Under the pieces are notes generated by a model. The model ran no database searches, was not told the origin of the DNA, and worked only from the letters and a program-made list of their open reading frames with translations. From Congeria kusceri (taxonomy: Eukaryota > Mollusca > Bivalvia > Myida > Dreissenidae), in NCBI GenBank assembly GCA_027627225.1, contig CM051034.1, forward strand, positions 19,133,480 to 19,197,479: a stretch of DNA of 64,000 nt. The letters run 5' to 3'. A program made the translations under genes and the position numbers. Positions 35,935 through 48,506 of this stretch are shown here, piece after piece. Position 1 is the first letter of the stretch. Every line of letters starts with the position of its first letter.

Positions 35935-38900
35935 AATAACCACACAGCATACCATCATAAACACACATCATAACATAATAAACACACAGCATACCAATAT
36001 AAACACACAGCATGACATAATAAACACACAGCATACCATCACAAACACACAGCATATCATCATAAACACACATCATATCATCATAATCATTATAAACACA
36101 CAACATATCATCATAACCACACAGTATACCATCATAAAAACACAGCATATCATCGTAAACCCAAAGCATTTCATCTTAAAAACACAGCATACCATCATAA
36201 ACACACAGCAAACCATCATAAACACACAGTATACCATCATAAAAGCACAGCAAACCATCATGAACCTACAGCATATCATCATAAAAACACAGCAAACCAT
36301 CAAAAACACACAGCATACCATCATAAACACAAAGCATACCAGCATAAACATACAGCATACCGTTATAAACATACATCACACAAACATACACACACACCAT
36401 ATCATCATAAACACACAGCATAAGATAATAAGCACACTGCAGACCATCATAAACACACAACATATCATCATAACCACACAGCATACCATCATAAACACAC
36501 AGCATACCATCATAAACACACAGTATATCATCATGAATACACAGCATACCATCATAAACACACAGCATACCATCATAAACATACATCACACAAACATAAA
36601 CACACAGCATATCATCATAACTACACATCATACAATCATAAACACTCAACATACAATCATAACCACACAGCATACCATTATAAACACACAGCATTCCATC
36701 ATAACCACACATCATATCATCATAAACACACAGCATACCATCATAAACACACAGCATACCATCATCAACACACAGCAAAACATCATAAACACACAGCATA
36801 TCATCATAACCACACAGTATACCATCATAAACACACAGCATATCATTATAAACACACATCATATCATTATAACCACACAGCATACCATCATAGAAACACA
36901 GCATACCATTATAAACGTACATGACGTAAACATAAACACATAGCATATGATCATAACCAACCAGCATACCATCATAAACGAACATCACGTAAACATAAAC
37001 ACACAGCATATCATCATAACCACACAGAATAGCATCATAAACACACAACATACCATCATAACCACGTAGCATACCATTATAAACACGCATCATACGACAA
37101 TAAACACACAGCATACCATCATAAACACACAGCATATCATCATAAACACACAGTATACCAACATAAACACACAGCATATCATCATAAACACGCATCACCC
37201 CATGATAACCACACAGCGTTTCATCATAAACACACAGCATACCATTATAACCACTAGGCAATCCATCATAACCACGAAGCATATCATCATAAACACACAG
37301 CATATCATCATAAACTCACAGCCAACCATCATAAAAACACAGCATGTCATCATAAACACACAGCATATCATCATAACCACACAGCATATCACCATAAAAA
37401 CACAGCATATCATCATGAACACACAACATTACATCATAAACACATAGAATATCATCATAGCACACAGCATAGGATCATAAACACACAACATATCATTATA
37501 ACACACAGTATTTCATCATAGATACACAACATACCATTATAACCACACATCATAAACACACAGCAAATCATCATAAACACACACCATTACATCAGAAACA
37601 CACAGCGTACCATCATAACCACACAGCATACCACCATAAACACACAACATACAATCTTAAACACAAAGCATATCATCATAACCACACATAATTACATCAT
37701 AAACACACAACATACCATCATAAACACACAGCATATCATCATAAACATACAGCATACCATCTTAAACACACATAATACAGCATACCATCATAAAAACACA
37801 GCATATCATCATAAACACACAAAATACCATTTTAGATACACAGCATACCATCATAAACACAAAGCATACCATTATAGATACACAAGTGACAACATACCAT
37901 TATAAACACACAGCATTCCATCATAGATTTACAGCATACCATTATAAACACACAGCATACCATCATAAACACACAGTATACTATCATAAACACGCAGCAT
38001 AGCATCATACTCACACAGCATTACATCATAAACACACAACAAACCATCATAAACACACAACATACCATCATAAACACACACCATATCATCGTAAACACAC
38101 AGCGTACCATATTAGATACAAAGCATACCATCATAAACATACAGCATACAATCATAAACACACAGCATATCATCACAAACACACAGCGTACCATATTAGA
38201 TACAAAGCGTACCATCATAAACATACAGCATACCATCATAAACACACAGCATATCATCATAAACACACAGCATACCAACATAAACATACAGCATACAATC
38301 ATAAACACACAGCATATCATCATAAACACACAGCATACCATCATAAACACACAGCATACCATCATAAACACACAGCATACCATTTTAGATACACAACATA
38401 CCATCATAAAGACACAGCATACCATCATAAAGACACAGCATATCATCATAAACACACAGCGTACCATCATACTCTCACAGCATACCATTTTAGATACACC
38501 GCATACCATCATTAACACACAGCATACCATTATAAACACACAGCATATCATCATAAACACACAGCATACCATCATTAGCACACATCATATCATAAACACA
38601 CAGAATACCATTTTAGATACATAGCATCACATCACAAAAACGCAGCATATCATCATAACTACACAGCATTACATCATAAACACAGAACATGCCATCATGA
38701 ACACACAGCATATCATCTAAACACACAGCATATCATCGTAAACACACAGCATGCCATTTTAGATACAAATAATACCATCTTAAACACACAGCATACCATC
38801 ATAAACACACAGCATATCATCATAAACACACAGCATACCATCATAAACACACAACACATCATAAACACACAGCATACCATTTTAGATACACAGCTTACCA

Positions 38901-40313
38901 TCATAAACGCACAGCATACCATTTTAGATACATAGCATACCATCATAAACACACAGCATACCATTATAGATACACAGCATACCATAATAGACACACAACA
39001 TACCCATCATAAACACACAACATACCATCATAGATACACAGCATACCATCATAAACACACAGCATACCATCATAAATAAACAGCATACCATCATAAACAA
39101 ATATAATGCCATTTTAGATACACACCATACCATCATTAACATGCAGCATACCATAATAAACACACAGCATACCATTATAAGCACACATCATATCATCATA
39201 AACACACAGCATACCATTTTAGATACACAGCATACCATCGTAAACACACAGCATACCATCATAAACACACAGCATATCATCAACCAGCATACCATTATAG
39301 ATACACAGTATACTATCATAAACACACATCATACTATTATAATCACACAGCATACGATCATAAACACACATCATACCATTATTAACACACAGCATATCAT
39401 CATAAACACACAGCATACCAAAATAAACACACAGTATATCATCATAAACACACAGCATATCATAATAAACACAAAGCATACCATCATAAACACACAGCAT
39501 ATCATCATAACCACACAGCATTACATCATCAACACACAAAATACCATCATAAACACACAGCATAGAGGCGTGTCGTGGGAAAACCGAACTTAATGCATGT
39601 GCTTAAAGTGTCGTCCCGGATTAGCCTGTGCAGTCCGCACAGGCTAATCCGGGACGGCACTTTCCACCTACAGTGGATTCATGTTTAGAAGAGTCTTCCT
39701 TGAAACAGAAAATACCATAAAAGCGGACTGCACAGGCTAATCCGGGACAACACTTTACGCACATGCATTAAGACCGATTTTCCCACGACGCGCCTCGCAT
39801 ATCATCATAAACACACAGCATACCATCATAAACACACAGCATATCATCATAAACACACAACATACCATTTTAGATACACAGCATACCATCATAAACACAA
39901 AGCATACCATTATAGATACACAACATACTATCATAACCACACAACATACCATCATGTATACACAGCATACCATCATAAACACACAGCATATCAGCATAAC
40001 CACACAGCATTTCATCATAAAAACTCAACATACCATCATAAATACACAGCATATCATCATAAACACATAGCATACCATCATAAAGACACAGCATACCACC
40101 ATAAACACACAGCATATCATCATTAACACACAGCATATCATCATAAACACACAGCATACAATCATAAACACACAGCATTCCATCATAAACACACAGCATT
40201 CCATTATAGACACTCAACATACCATCATAAACACACAGCATACCATCATAGATACACAAAATACCATCATAAACACACAGCATACCATTATAATCACACA
40301 GCATACCATCATA
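35935..40313. repeat. 4.4-kb minisatellite of a 21-bp unit
   Basis: Consensus unit cataccatcataaacacaca plus g, read head-to-tail about 195-200 times with point variants (tatcatcataa, cattttagataca, ccacacagc). Because 21 is a multiple of three and stops are rare, long open frames run through it on both strands (for example 344 codons plus, 345 codons minus) with 7-residue periodicity. These are composition artefacts. It is interrupted once by the MITE at 39565. Confidence 0.97.
39565..39796. mobile_element. 232-bp MITE inserted in the 21-bp array
   Basis: It begins gaggcgtgtcgtgggaaaa and ends with the inverse ttttcccacgacgcgcctc. The flanks gcata/gcata look like a 5-bp target duplication within the array. 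Two internal copies of a 14-bp-armed hairpin motif (ggattagcctgtgc ... gcacaggctaatcc at 39618-39651, and again near 39730) are present. No coding capacity. Second family member at 61381. Confidence 0.85.
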
Positions 40314-40329
40314 AATGGATATGATATAA

Positions 40330-41150
40330 CCTGGTGTGTGTGTAGGCGCCAAATTGTGTTAGTACTTTAAACAGATATTATGGTGTTCTTTGGTAGAGAT
40401 AGAAGCGGATTGGTAGCGATTTTATGCACTTACTTTTTGTTGCCTGTTTCTACAGTATAAAGGATATATTTCAACATAAATAGTACGTTCAGCATCATTA
40501 TTACTGAGCCAAAACGGTAATAAATGGCTATCGAAATACAACCTGCATTTAATTAAAATAACGAAGATCAAGCTCCTATAAAAATGTCACTGTGTAACAG
40601 AAATATTCTAGTAATGTTTCAATATTACGCACACCTGTCTTACCTACAGCGCAACTGCAGTAACAACTATGTCTAGCAACACAATGGTAGTAAATTAATC
40701 ACTTCAGATACATTTTAGCAAATATACCATTGAATATCTAGAGTAATTATCCAACTTATATTAATACATCTAAAACAATTCTCTAGATGTCTTAAAATAA
40801 CGTTTCGTCAAATGTAGGCAGCGGTAAAATCGTATGAACTTGTAAGGGAGATAAGCGCTGTGAGGATCTTGACGGATATAGGAAAAACAATTAGTGTTTT
40901 GCAACATTTCGTAAACAGCTTTTTGATTGGTTAGAATAACAAACGTGCAAAAACAAGCTCTATACAGGTCCTACCAATGCGCACAGAACGATCGAAATTT
41001 ATTTAGAACTAGTACCTGCCCTTAACTTAGGTACGAACTTGTCGGACCTGCTTCTACCAGATACCACCAGGTCCGAAAAGGTACTACCAATTTAGGACCT
41101 TATATTACATCACAAGAAGTAAACTACGGTGTTCCTTCAGAGTCATTCGA
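40330..41150. other. Gene-free AT-rich stretch
   Basis: No coding frame, repeat or RNA gene was recognised. Confidence 0.5.
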
Positions 41151-41157
41151 TGTTTCG

Positions 41158-41660
41158 CACTCTCGATCTTTGGATTACAAGCGCGAGAACGCGAGAACAA
41201 GATACAAAGTAGCGAAATCACGATGCGAGGTTAATTTCGCGCCCTCGCAACGTGTTTCCGCGTTTTTGCGCTTGTATATCCAAAGATCGAGAAAGCGAAA
41301 ACACGATGCGAGGTTGCGAAATTAATATCGCGATATCGCATCGTATTATCGAAATTTCGCATCGTATTCTCGCAATTTCGAATCGTATTTTTGCGATCTC
41401 GCATCGTAGTGTCGCGATTTCACATCGTGGTTTCGCAATATCGACCTTTGGATTACAAACGCGAGAACGCGAGAACACGATACGAAGGAGCGAAATCACG
41501 ATGCGAAATTGCGAAACCACGATTCGAGGTTGCGAAATTAATAATGCGATCTCGCATCGTTTTTTTGCGTTTTCGCTTGAGCTTAGGTCGAAATTGCGAA
41601 CAAACGATATCAATATCGTACTCTCGCAATTTCGCATCGTATTTTTTATGACGTCGAAAT
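41158..41660. repeat. CpG-rich degenerate repeat patch (CGAAAT/GCGAGAAC)
   Basis: Dozens of variants of gcgaaat, cgatgcga, tcgcatcgt and gcgagaac occur on both strands. A longer motif (ggattacaagcgcgagaacg at 41174) recurs at 41451 as ggattacaaacgcgagaacg, and in reversed form near 41270. CpG density is far above the flanks. No gene; short overlapping frames on both strands follow from the repeat. Confidence 0.8.
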
Positions 41661-41696
41661 TATGAAATCGTGTAAGGTCGATTAAGGTCGCTTAGC

Positions 41697-41877
41697 GATC
41701 GTGAGGTGATCAAGTGTGGTCGGATACCGGTCGAGTAGATCTCGACAGCAGATTGAACATGGATCTGGTTGATCGGGAAACGGTCGAATGTTGATCGAAG
41801 ATAGGTCGACATGATCGGTAGAACCAATTAACACAGATCAAGCTAGATTTCTACACGATCATCTGTGCACGATGATC
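41697..41877. repeat. GATC/GGTCG-rich cluster
   Basis: Ten GATC tetranucleotides fall within 181 bp, mixed with ggtcg. It directly follows the CpG-rich patch and may be part of the same degenerate repeat. Confidence 0.7.
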
Positions 41878-42049
41878 TAGCTGCAGACATTGTAATTATA
41901 AAAGCTAAGATATGCAAATAAGAATATTTGTTCATGGAAATCAGACACATGTCTTGCATTATTGGGCACTGTAAATATTGAGGTATGGACACATTTGGAG
42001 ACGATGCGAAATGATACGGGCGGCCGGACAGACTGAAGAAGGACGGACA

Positions 42050-42050
42050 T

Positions 42051-42085
<35 letters not shown>

Positions 42086-42145
42086 AGACAGACAGAAAGG
42101 CGGCGTGCGGGCGGGCGGGCAGGCAAGCGGGCAGACAGACGGACT
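42050..42145. repeat. (ACAG)n then GGGC microsatellite
   Basis: acagacagacag runs from 42050 to about 42096, then gcgggcgggcgggcaggc to about 42133 and a short cagacagac. Confidence 0.92.
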
Positions 42146-42159
42146 AGATACAACCACAA

Positions 42160-42888
42160 TATCGTTAATATCAAGTTTACGTCAAATAGCCTTTCGTAAT
42201 TTTCTATCTACTCTTTTTTTCCAGATATGTATCAAATTAGAAAAATATTAGAACGAAAATTTCAGTATCAGTCTCACGCCTGATTTGTTGATTTATTAGA
42301 CAAACATCAATATATTTAAATGGTAAATAACATGTGCTTATTCACAAATTTTATTAATTTTACAATGAAAGTAGGTTACGGTAGCGCTCATTAATTATCT
42401 CTGTAATTCGAGCTTCTTCAAATACTTCACGGGTGGATCGACACATTTATTAGCCCAGCTTTATTTAACTTTTATCAATTAAACAATGAAATGAGGATAC
42501 GGTAACACACAGTTGAAATGTTTGTAAAGATCGCTTATTTAAATACACCGTACTCGAAGAGATCGACACGTATATTAGCTATGTCAAGTGTGGATCGACT
42601 AATTCCCCCACCCACACCCAGTTTTATTAACACTCGGTTTGATAGTGTATTTAAACAGTTATCCGGTCAATGTTAAATGTGGGCCTCGTGTTGCTCGTAT
42701 TTATCTAATACACAGTGTGCCCATGCGGGCACGCGCATCAATAATTCCCTTTGTCATGGTTTTGTTCAGAATGCGAACAATGTACTGTTGAATAAGTATC
42801 ACCAGACTCAAAGTTATACAAGCATGAAGTAAACCGTTGCATTTTATAACTTTCGGGATCTCGTACTTGTACACAGGCGCGGGTCCAA
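42160..42888. other. Gene-free stretch
   Basis: No supported feature. Two weakly similar blocks (acaatgaaa...ggttacggta near 42361 and acaatgaaatgaggatacggta near 42483) suggest an old duplication. Confidence 0.4.
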
Positions 42889-43520
42889 GATTTTGAGTTA
42901 GAGGGGGTGGGATTTTGAGTTAGAGGGGGGCGGGATTTTGAGTAAGAAGGGGCGAAATTTTGAGTATGAGGAGGCGGGATTTTGAGTAAGAGGGGGCGGG
43001 ATTGTGAGTAAGAGGAGGCGGGGTTTGGAGGTAGAGAGGGTGGGATTTTGACTTAGAGGGGGCGGGATTTTGAGTTAGATGGGCGGGATTTTGATTAAGA
43101 AGGGGCGGGATTTTGAGTATGAGGAGGCGGGATTTTGAGTAAGAGGGGGCGGGATTTTGAGTAAGAGGAAGCGGGGTTTTGAGTAAGAGGGGGCGGGATT
43201 TTGAGTTAGAGGGGGCAGGATTTTGAGTTTGAGGGGGCGTGATTTTGAGTTAGAGGGGGCGGGATTTTGAGTAAGATGGTGCGGGTTTTTAGGGTAGGGG
43301 CGGGATTTTGAGTTAGAGGGGCGGGATTTTGAATTAGAGGGGGCGGGATTTTGAGTAAGAGGGGGCGGGATTTTGAGTTAGAGGGGACGGGATTTTGAGT
43401 AAGAGGAGCGGGATTTTGAGTTAGAGGGTGCGGAATTTTGAGTTAGAGGGGACGGGATTTTGAGTTAAATGGAGCGTGATTTTGAGTAAGAGGAGGTGGG
43501 ATTTTGAGTTAGAGGGGGCT
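42889..43520. repeat. G-rich minisatellite of a 22-bp unit
   Basis: Unit gattttgagttagaggggg plus cgg, about 28 imperfect copies. All G runs are on the plus strand (GGGGGCGGG every 22 bp), so the plus strand can in principle form G-quadruplexes. Confidence 0.95.
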
Positions 43521-46500
43521 GCTGTTGGTCTCTTAAGATACTTATATTGAAACAATGCAAAATAGTCAAAATGGAACAATTTAACAAAAATACCACAGAA
43601 CGGGCTTGATTATTGCTATACAATGATTGTGGAACACGTAATTGGTAAGAAAATGCACGTGTTTAAGTAACTGTTAGGTTTAAAAAAAGGAATCTTGGTC
43701 AATTTTATAGGGGCCGTACGCAACTTCTGCCCCCTCTAAATCCACCTATCACTACGCAGACATACGTTTTAAGCAAGGGGTCGTTAAAGGGGCATGTTCA
43801 CATATTTTTGTATTATAAAAAATGCCTTGAATAAAGAAAGGTCTTGAACTAAAAAGCTCAAGTATTGTAACAAGAAAAGCTGAAGACAAGAAAAAAAAGT
43901 GCCTCAACCAGTGCTTGAATCTACGACCACCGGATCAAAAGTTTGACACACTAACAATTGGCATAGGATTTATATTCCATTGTTTTTTTCAGGAATCAAT
44001 TATGAACATGCATTTTCTTGATGAAGGTTGTCTGGAAATAAGTTAGTAGAGCAGTTCATTCATTTAGGCGAAAAACAATATATTGGTTTCCGCCTAGCTC
44101 TCCAAAAATCTACAGGGCGGGGGCGAGTTAAAACTAAACTGTTTTTCCTTTTATTTTTGATTCTTCGAGGCATATTCACCACTTAGTTTAGGTACATTGA
44201 TATTGGACTGCGTGCAAAATGTTTAAACGCCTCCCATGTAAGAAACTGCACCTTACGGTATGCCGTTACCAAGAGCGCCTGTCTCACGCGGACTAATTCG
44301 AAATGTTTGCTAATTACAGAAACGCTGCATATTAGCTAACACAGATATTTTCAAGTTTACATAAATGTGCATGAAGAACATTATTACACAACATCCATGC
44401 TACCTACCATCCATTTATCCATCGATTCATGTCCGCATGAATTGTCGGGTTATTCATTAGGCTTATGGTCTTGGTTCTTTCACGTTAAGTGTAACACAAT
44501 TCATTCGATATTAAGCTGTTAAAAATACATTCAGTATTTGAATATTTTCAATACCTATTGATATATTTCAGACTTTATAAGTACTGAGTTGTTATTCACA
44601 ACACATACGACCCACAACTTGCATTCAATAGAACATCGACAATAGGTACTCGAAAGTATTTGATGTTTGCACTAATAAACATATAAACACATTTACATAA
44701 CATACATGGAGTTACACGGGTGATATTTTGCATTTAACTAGACCCAGAAATATGTTCTAGTTTGGTGATTTATTACATTGTGATGTCAGTCTTGCAGCAT
44801 CGCCCATTGAGAGTATTCGTAATACTTTATCAACACTTTATCTTAGGATACCATCCGGTTGCAGGCTGAATTTTCAAAAACCTTTGGTATATGGTTTTTA
44901 CAGACCGTAAATAACAAAATAACGTTCAAAGGTTGCCAGTATTTCACTCTAATGTTTGACATTTTCTGTTCCAAAAGTCGTACATACTCTTGCGTCCATA
45001 TTGACTTTTTAAAGACAGTTTCTGTGTAAATAACGATAAATATGACAAACTTCATATTCTATATTGGCATTTCGTACCGCAAAGATCAACTGTATAATAT
45101 AGATTTAATGGAAATGCACTTAATGTCATGTATCGGTTTGAACGACTTCATACAGAACAGAAACGTTTATTTAAGATTAAGCAAGAATAGCACATTGACG
45201 CATGATATACATAATCAATAGGGGTTTAAGAAATATGACACAAAATGTATTGCGATATATTGAAAGATTACAAAACCATATTGAAATTCAGGACATACTT
45301 CTTTATAAACAGTTTACACGCTGTCATAGCAGAGATCAACAGATGAATAATTAACCCACTGCAATTTTTTATTTCTTGCGGTTACTTTCGAAAATCAATA
45401 TGTGTACTTCATCGAGTGTCATAGACTCATAGTACCCCATATTTATGTCTTTAATACATGACTACATGTATTTTTATATTTATAATGGTTTTATTTGGTA
45501 AGAAATTCAGTGGCAATATATTTCAAGGACATATTCTGCATTGTAAAACAATATGGAAACACATATTGTAATAAAATCCTATACATTAACACATTGTTGC
45601 AGCCCTAATAATAAATACCACAATCGCATGTGCCAATAAACAACAACAACAGCAGAAGCAACAACAACAATAAACACTGACTAGCATGGACGGCGTTACC
45701 TTGTTTAATTGAGTAGGTATTGCGTAGGTAATAGCGAACGACAAAAACTATCAATTACCATATGGTAACTTATGGTCATTTGATGCGCTGTAGCAATTAG
45801 ACCGTTGATTGGACAACTCGAGATGCCGGATTCCAGATCAATATTCCACAGTTCGCTTTTGTAGAGGTGGACCCAATAAGTAGATTAATACATTGTAATT
45901 TCACTGTTTGTTATTTGTGTTTGCCCTGCAATAAAATGTTTGTTTGAATTTAGGGATATTATTTGGTTAAACATCAGTCGAGTTCAAGAATAAAGCCAAC
46001 GCATCTTACGTCCCTCATACAATATATAAAATAGATTGACCAGAAATGCATGCACTGCACTCACGCGTGATCGTTCAAGTGTTCGCCAAAACAGACACCA
46101 CTTACTGGTTCCACCCAAGTAATGGTTCAAATCTGACCAGTAACCGATTTAGGCTGACCCATGACCCATTTTATGTTACTACTATTTCCTAAAACACGCA
46201 CACATTCCTTTTTTGTTAGAAAACACAACTTTTATTTAATGAAAGAAAAGGGTTTCTGATTATATATTTTGTGTACTCGTACAAGAATAAGTTTACATTA
46301 CCAAACCAATTAAGCATGTTCGTTTCATCAAATAATAAATTCGAACAAAACACAAGTGCATATGTTAGCCAACGGAGCCCGAGTATTCAAATGGTATCAT
46401 TGTTTACAACTGTAGTCATAGCCTCAGCCAAAATCAATAAATGAATGTTGATAACACAACAATCATTGCCTATTAAAAGAAGACATTGACGTGCATACTA

Positions 46501-46680
46501 TTTGAAAATCCATAGCGTTTGAAGCTTGAATGCGTCTTCAAAGGTGGCTCCTAAGCTACTGATTGACTGTCCTAATTACAACATTCTCTCCGGAAATAAA
46601 CATTCGCTCCAGCGTCCAAACCCGCCTGATCGGAAATCATTTTCATTTGAAACGGACGTTATGATATCGCAATCAAGTTA
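43521..46680. other. Mostly unassignable stretch with one tRNA-like element
   Basis: Contains the composite element at 43785 and a short CAA-rich tract (45640-45672). No coding frame of note, and no protein family was recognised. Confidence 0.45.
43785..44015 (-). mobile_element. Short element with tRNA-like core (candidate SINE/MITE)
   Basis: The left end ttaaaggggcatgttcacat is roughly mirrored by ttatgaacatgc near 44000. On the minus strand 43903-43965 reads like a tRNA: an A-box-like ttgttagtgtgtcaaa, a ttgatcc anticodon-loop region, then ggtcgtagattcaagca as a B box. It has the same architecture as the element at 53282. Confidence 0.5.
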
Positions 46681-47281
46681 TTTTTCCTGTTGCGTATTTT
46701 CCTGCAGATATATTTATATATCAATCAACGCTCAGCTGTGTTTAGTCACCTATCTGCCTAGTAAGCGTTGATGTATTGCACCCGATAATCACAACTTGTT
46801 TTTCCGCTCTTTGACGCACGTATGAAAGGACACTTTTATTCTCTATGCAAATATTTAAATACACGACAACAACGGTAATGCATTTTCGTATACGCCAGCA
46901 GGAAACGCGTCATTTCATGATTATTTATGCACACGTAGTTAATACTTGTGTTTTAGAACAGTCAATAGATCAATCCCCATTTTTTCCTGTTGCGTATTTT
47001 CCTGCAGATATATTTATATATCAATCAACGCTCAGCTGTGTTTGGTCACCTATCTGCCTAGTAAGCGTTGATGTATTGTACCCGATAATCACAACTTGTT
47101 TTTCCCCTCTTTGACGCACGTATGAAAGGACACTTTTATTCTCTATGCACATATTTAAATAAACGACAACAACGGTAATGAATTTTCGTATACGCAAGCA
47201 GGAAACGCGTCATTTCGTGATTATTTATACACACGTAGTTACATACTTCTGTTTAAGAACAGTCAATAGATCAATCCCCAT
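46681..47281. repeat. 2 x 300-bp tandem duplication
   Basis: 46681 onward and 46981 onward match line for line at an offset of exactly 300 bp (tttttcctgttgcgtatttt at both), diverging only by scattered substitutions and a couple of indels near the end. No gene. Confidence 0.95.
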
Positions 47282-48480
47282 TTAAGACCCTATTTGACGA
47301 ATACATGTACACGTGCTTACTACGTCATTATAACCTTGCTGAACGTACACATACAACATATGGTTATTGAAAAGGTCTACTAGCATGTGACACTATTCCC
47401 TCCAAATACAGTTTATGTTGTCATCGTCCGAATTCCATGGATGGAGCCGCAGTAAATCGCAGTAAACCGTCGGCAGAACCAACGTCGTATCCGCAACAAT
47501 AAACATGATTGAAAAGGACCGTGCAACTCATTTTAAATACTTGTACAATGGCAAATTGCACAGACCATTCCAAACACTTTAAGAAACACCATACACGTGT
47601 CCCGTTAAAATAAGTGATATTTCATTATGTTTTTCATTTTTTTCATTTGACATTTGATATGTTTGGTATTAATGTATTGTAATTGTTACTTTATTTATTT
47701 ATAAATAAATCGACCACGGCAATTAATAATAATACTAATATGTTGGAAGAAAAGACAGCTCAAACGAGACGCGTGACTGTCACGCTGTAATAAGTTTGAC
47801 TGTTGGGTTGCTTGTAGAAGAATTATATTACATATTATATTATACATAATTATTATATTATTTTGTATTGCAAATTTAAAACAAATGGATACTAATCGGT
47901 CGAACATTTAGCCTACTGACGGTCAGTATTTATATTTCAGCATAGGTAATACATGAAACTTTATATAAACAACGTCCGTTTGCTAATTATCACTTATTCA
48001 AATAGTCGATTTCTGAATAAACATCATTTAATGTGGTCCATATCGAATTTAGTAGATTAAATCATACATCTGGACCAACTGTGGCTTCCGTATTTGAGTT
48101 TTTTATAATAAGTTTAATAAATGAAAACAATGAAAACAAATCGTCGGTAAATATACACGTTTTGCGCATGACTTCTGTCTTGCAACTGCTGTGCCATGCT
48201 ACACTTGGCAACTTTTTTTTTTTAAATAAGTATGTGTGTTTAATTAAGTGTTCCTCCGCTGCTGATGTTGCTAGGTTTTTACTGTTGTAAATAACAAAAC
48301 GAAAAAGCAAGAACACGTTTAATAAGTTCTTATTATAACAATCTACTTTTTGTACTTATATTTCGTTTGGGGAGAAGAATGAAAGCACAGCATTGAATTA
48401 ATATGCTCAGGGAATTTAATTATGCAGTTAAAAATATTGCATTTTTATCAAAGACTGTGTAACTGGCTAATAATTTACGA
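47282..48480. other. Gene-free stretch with a Penelope fragment
   Basis: Only the 43-bp Penelope-derived match at 47728-47770 is recognisable. Confidence 0.5.
47728..47770 (+). repeat. 43-bp duplicate of Penelope-like sequence
   Basis: Identical to 48543-48585, inside the start of the Penelope-like RT. The sequences diverge abruptly on both sides. Confidence 0.9.
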
Positions 48481-48506
48481 ACTGGTATGCATCAAGCCTG
48501 TATTGC

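Noticed and set aside
35909..37303. Very long open frames (344 codons plus, 345 codons minus) with 7-residue repeats
   Set aside because: They arise from a stop-poor 21-bp tandem repeat open on both strands; there is no start context, splice signal or domain.
35935..40313. CRISPR-like array
   Set aside because: Units are contiguous without spacers and the context is eukaryotic.
45785..45850. Possible plus-strand tRNA-like sequence (gtagcaattagaccg...)
   Set aside because: The A-box resemblance is fair but the B box (ggattccagatc) departs from consensus and no arms pair well.
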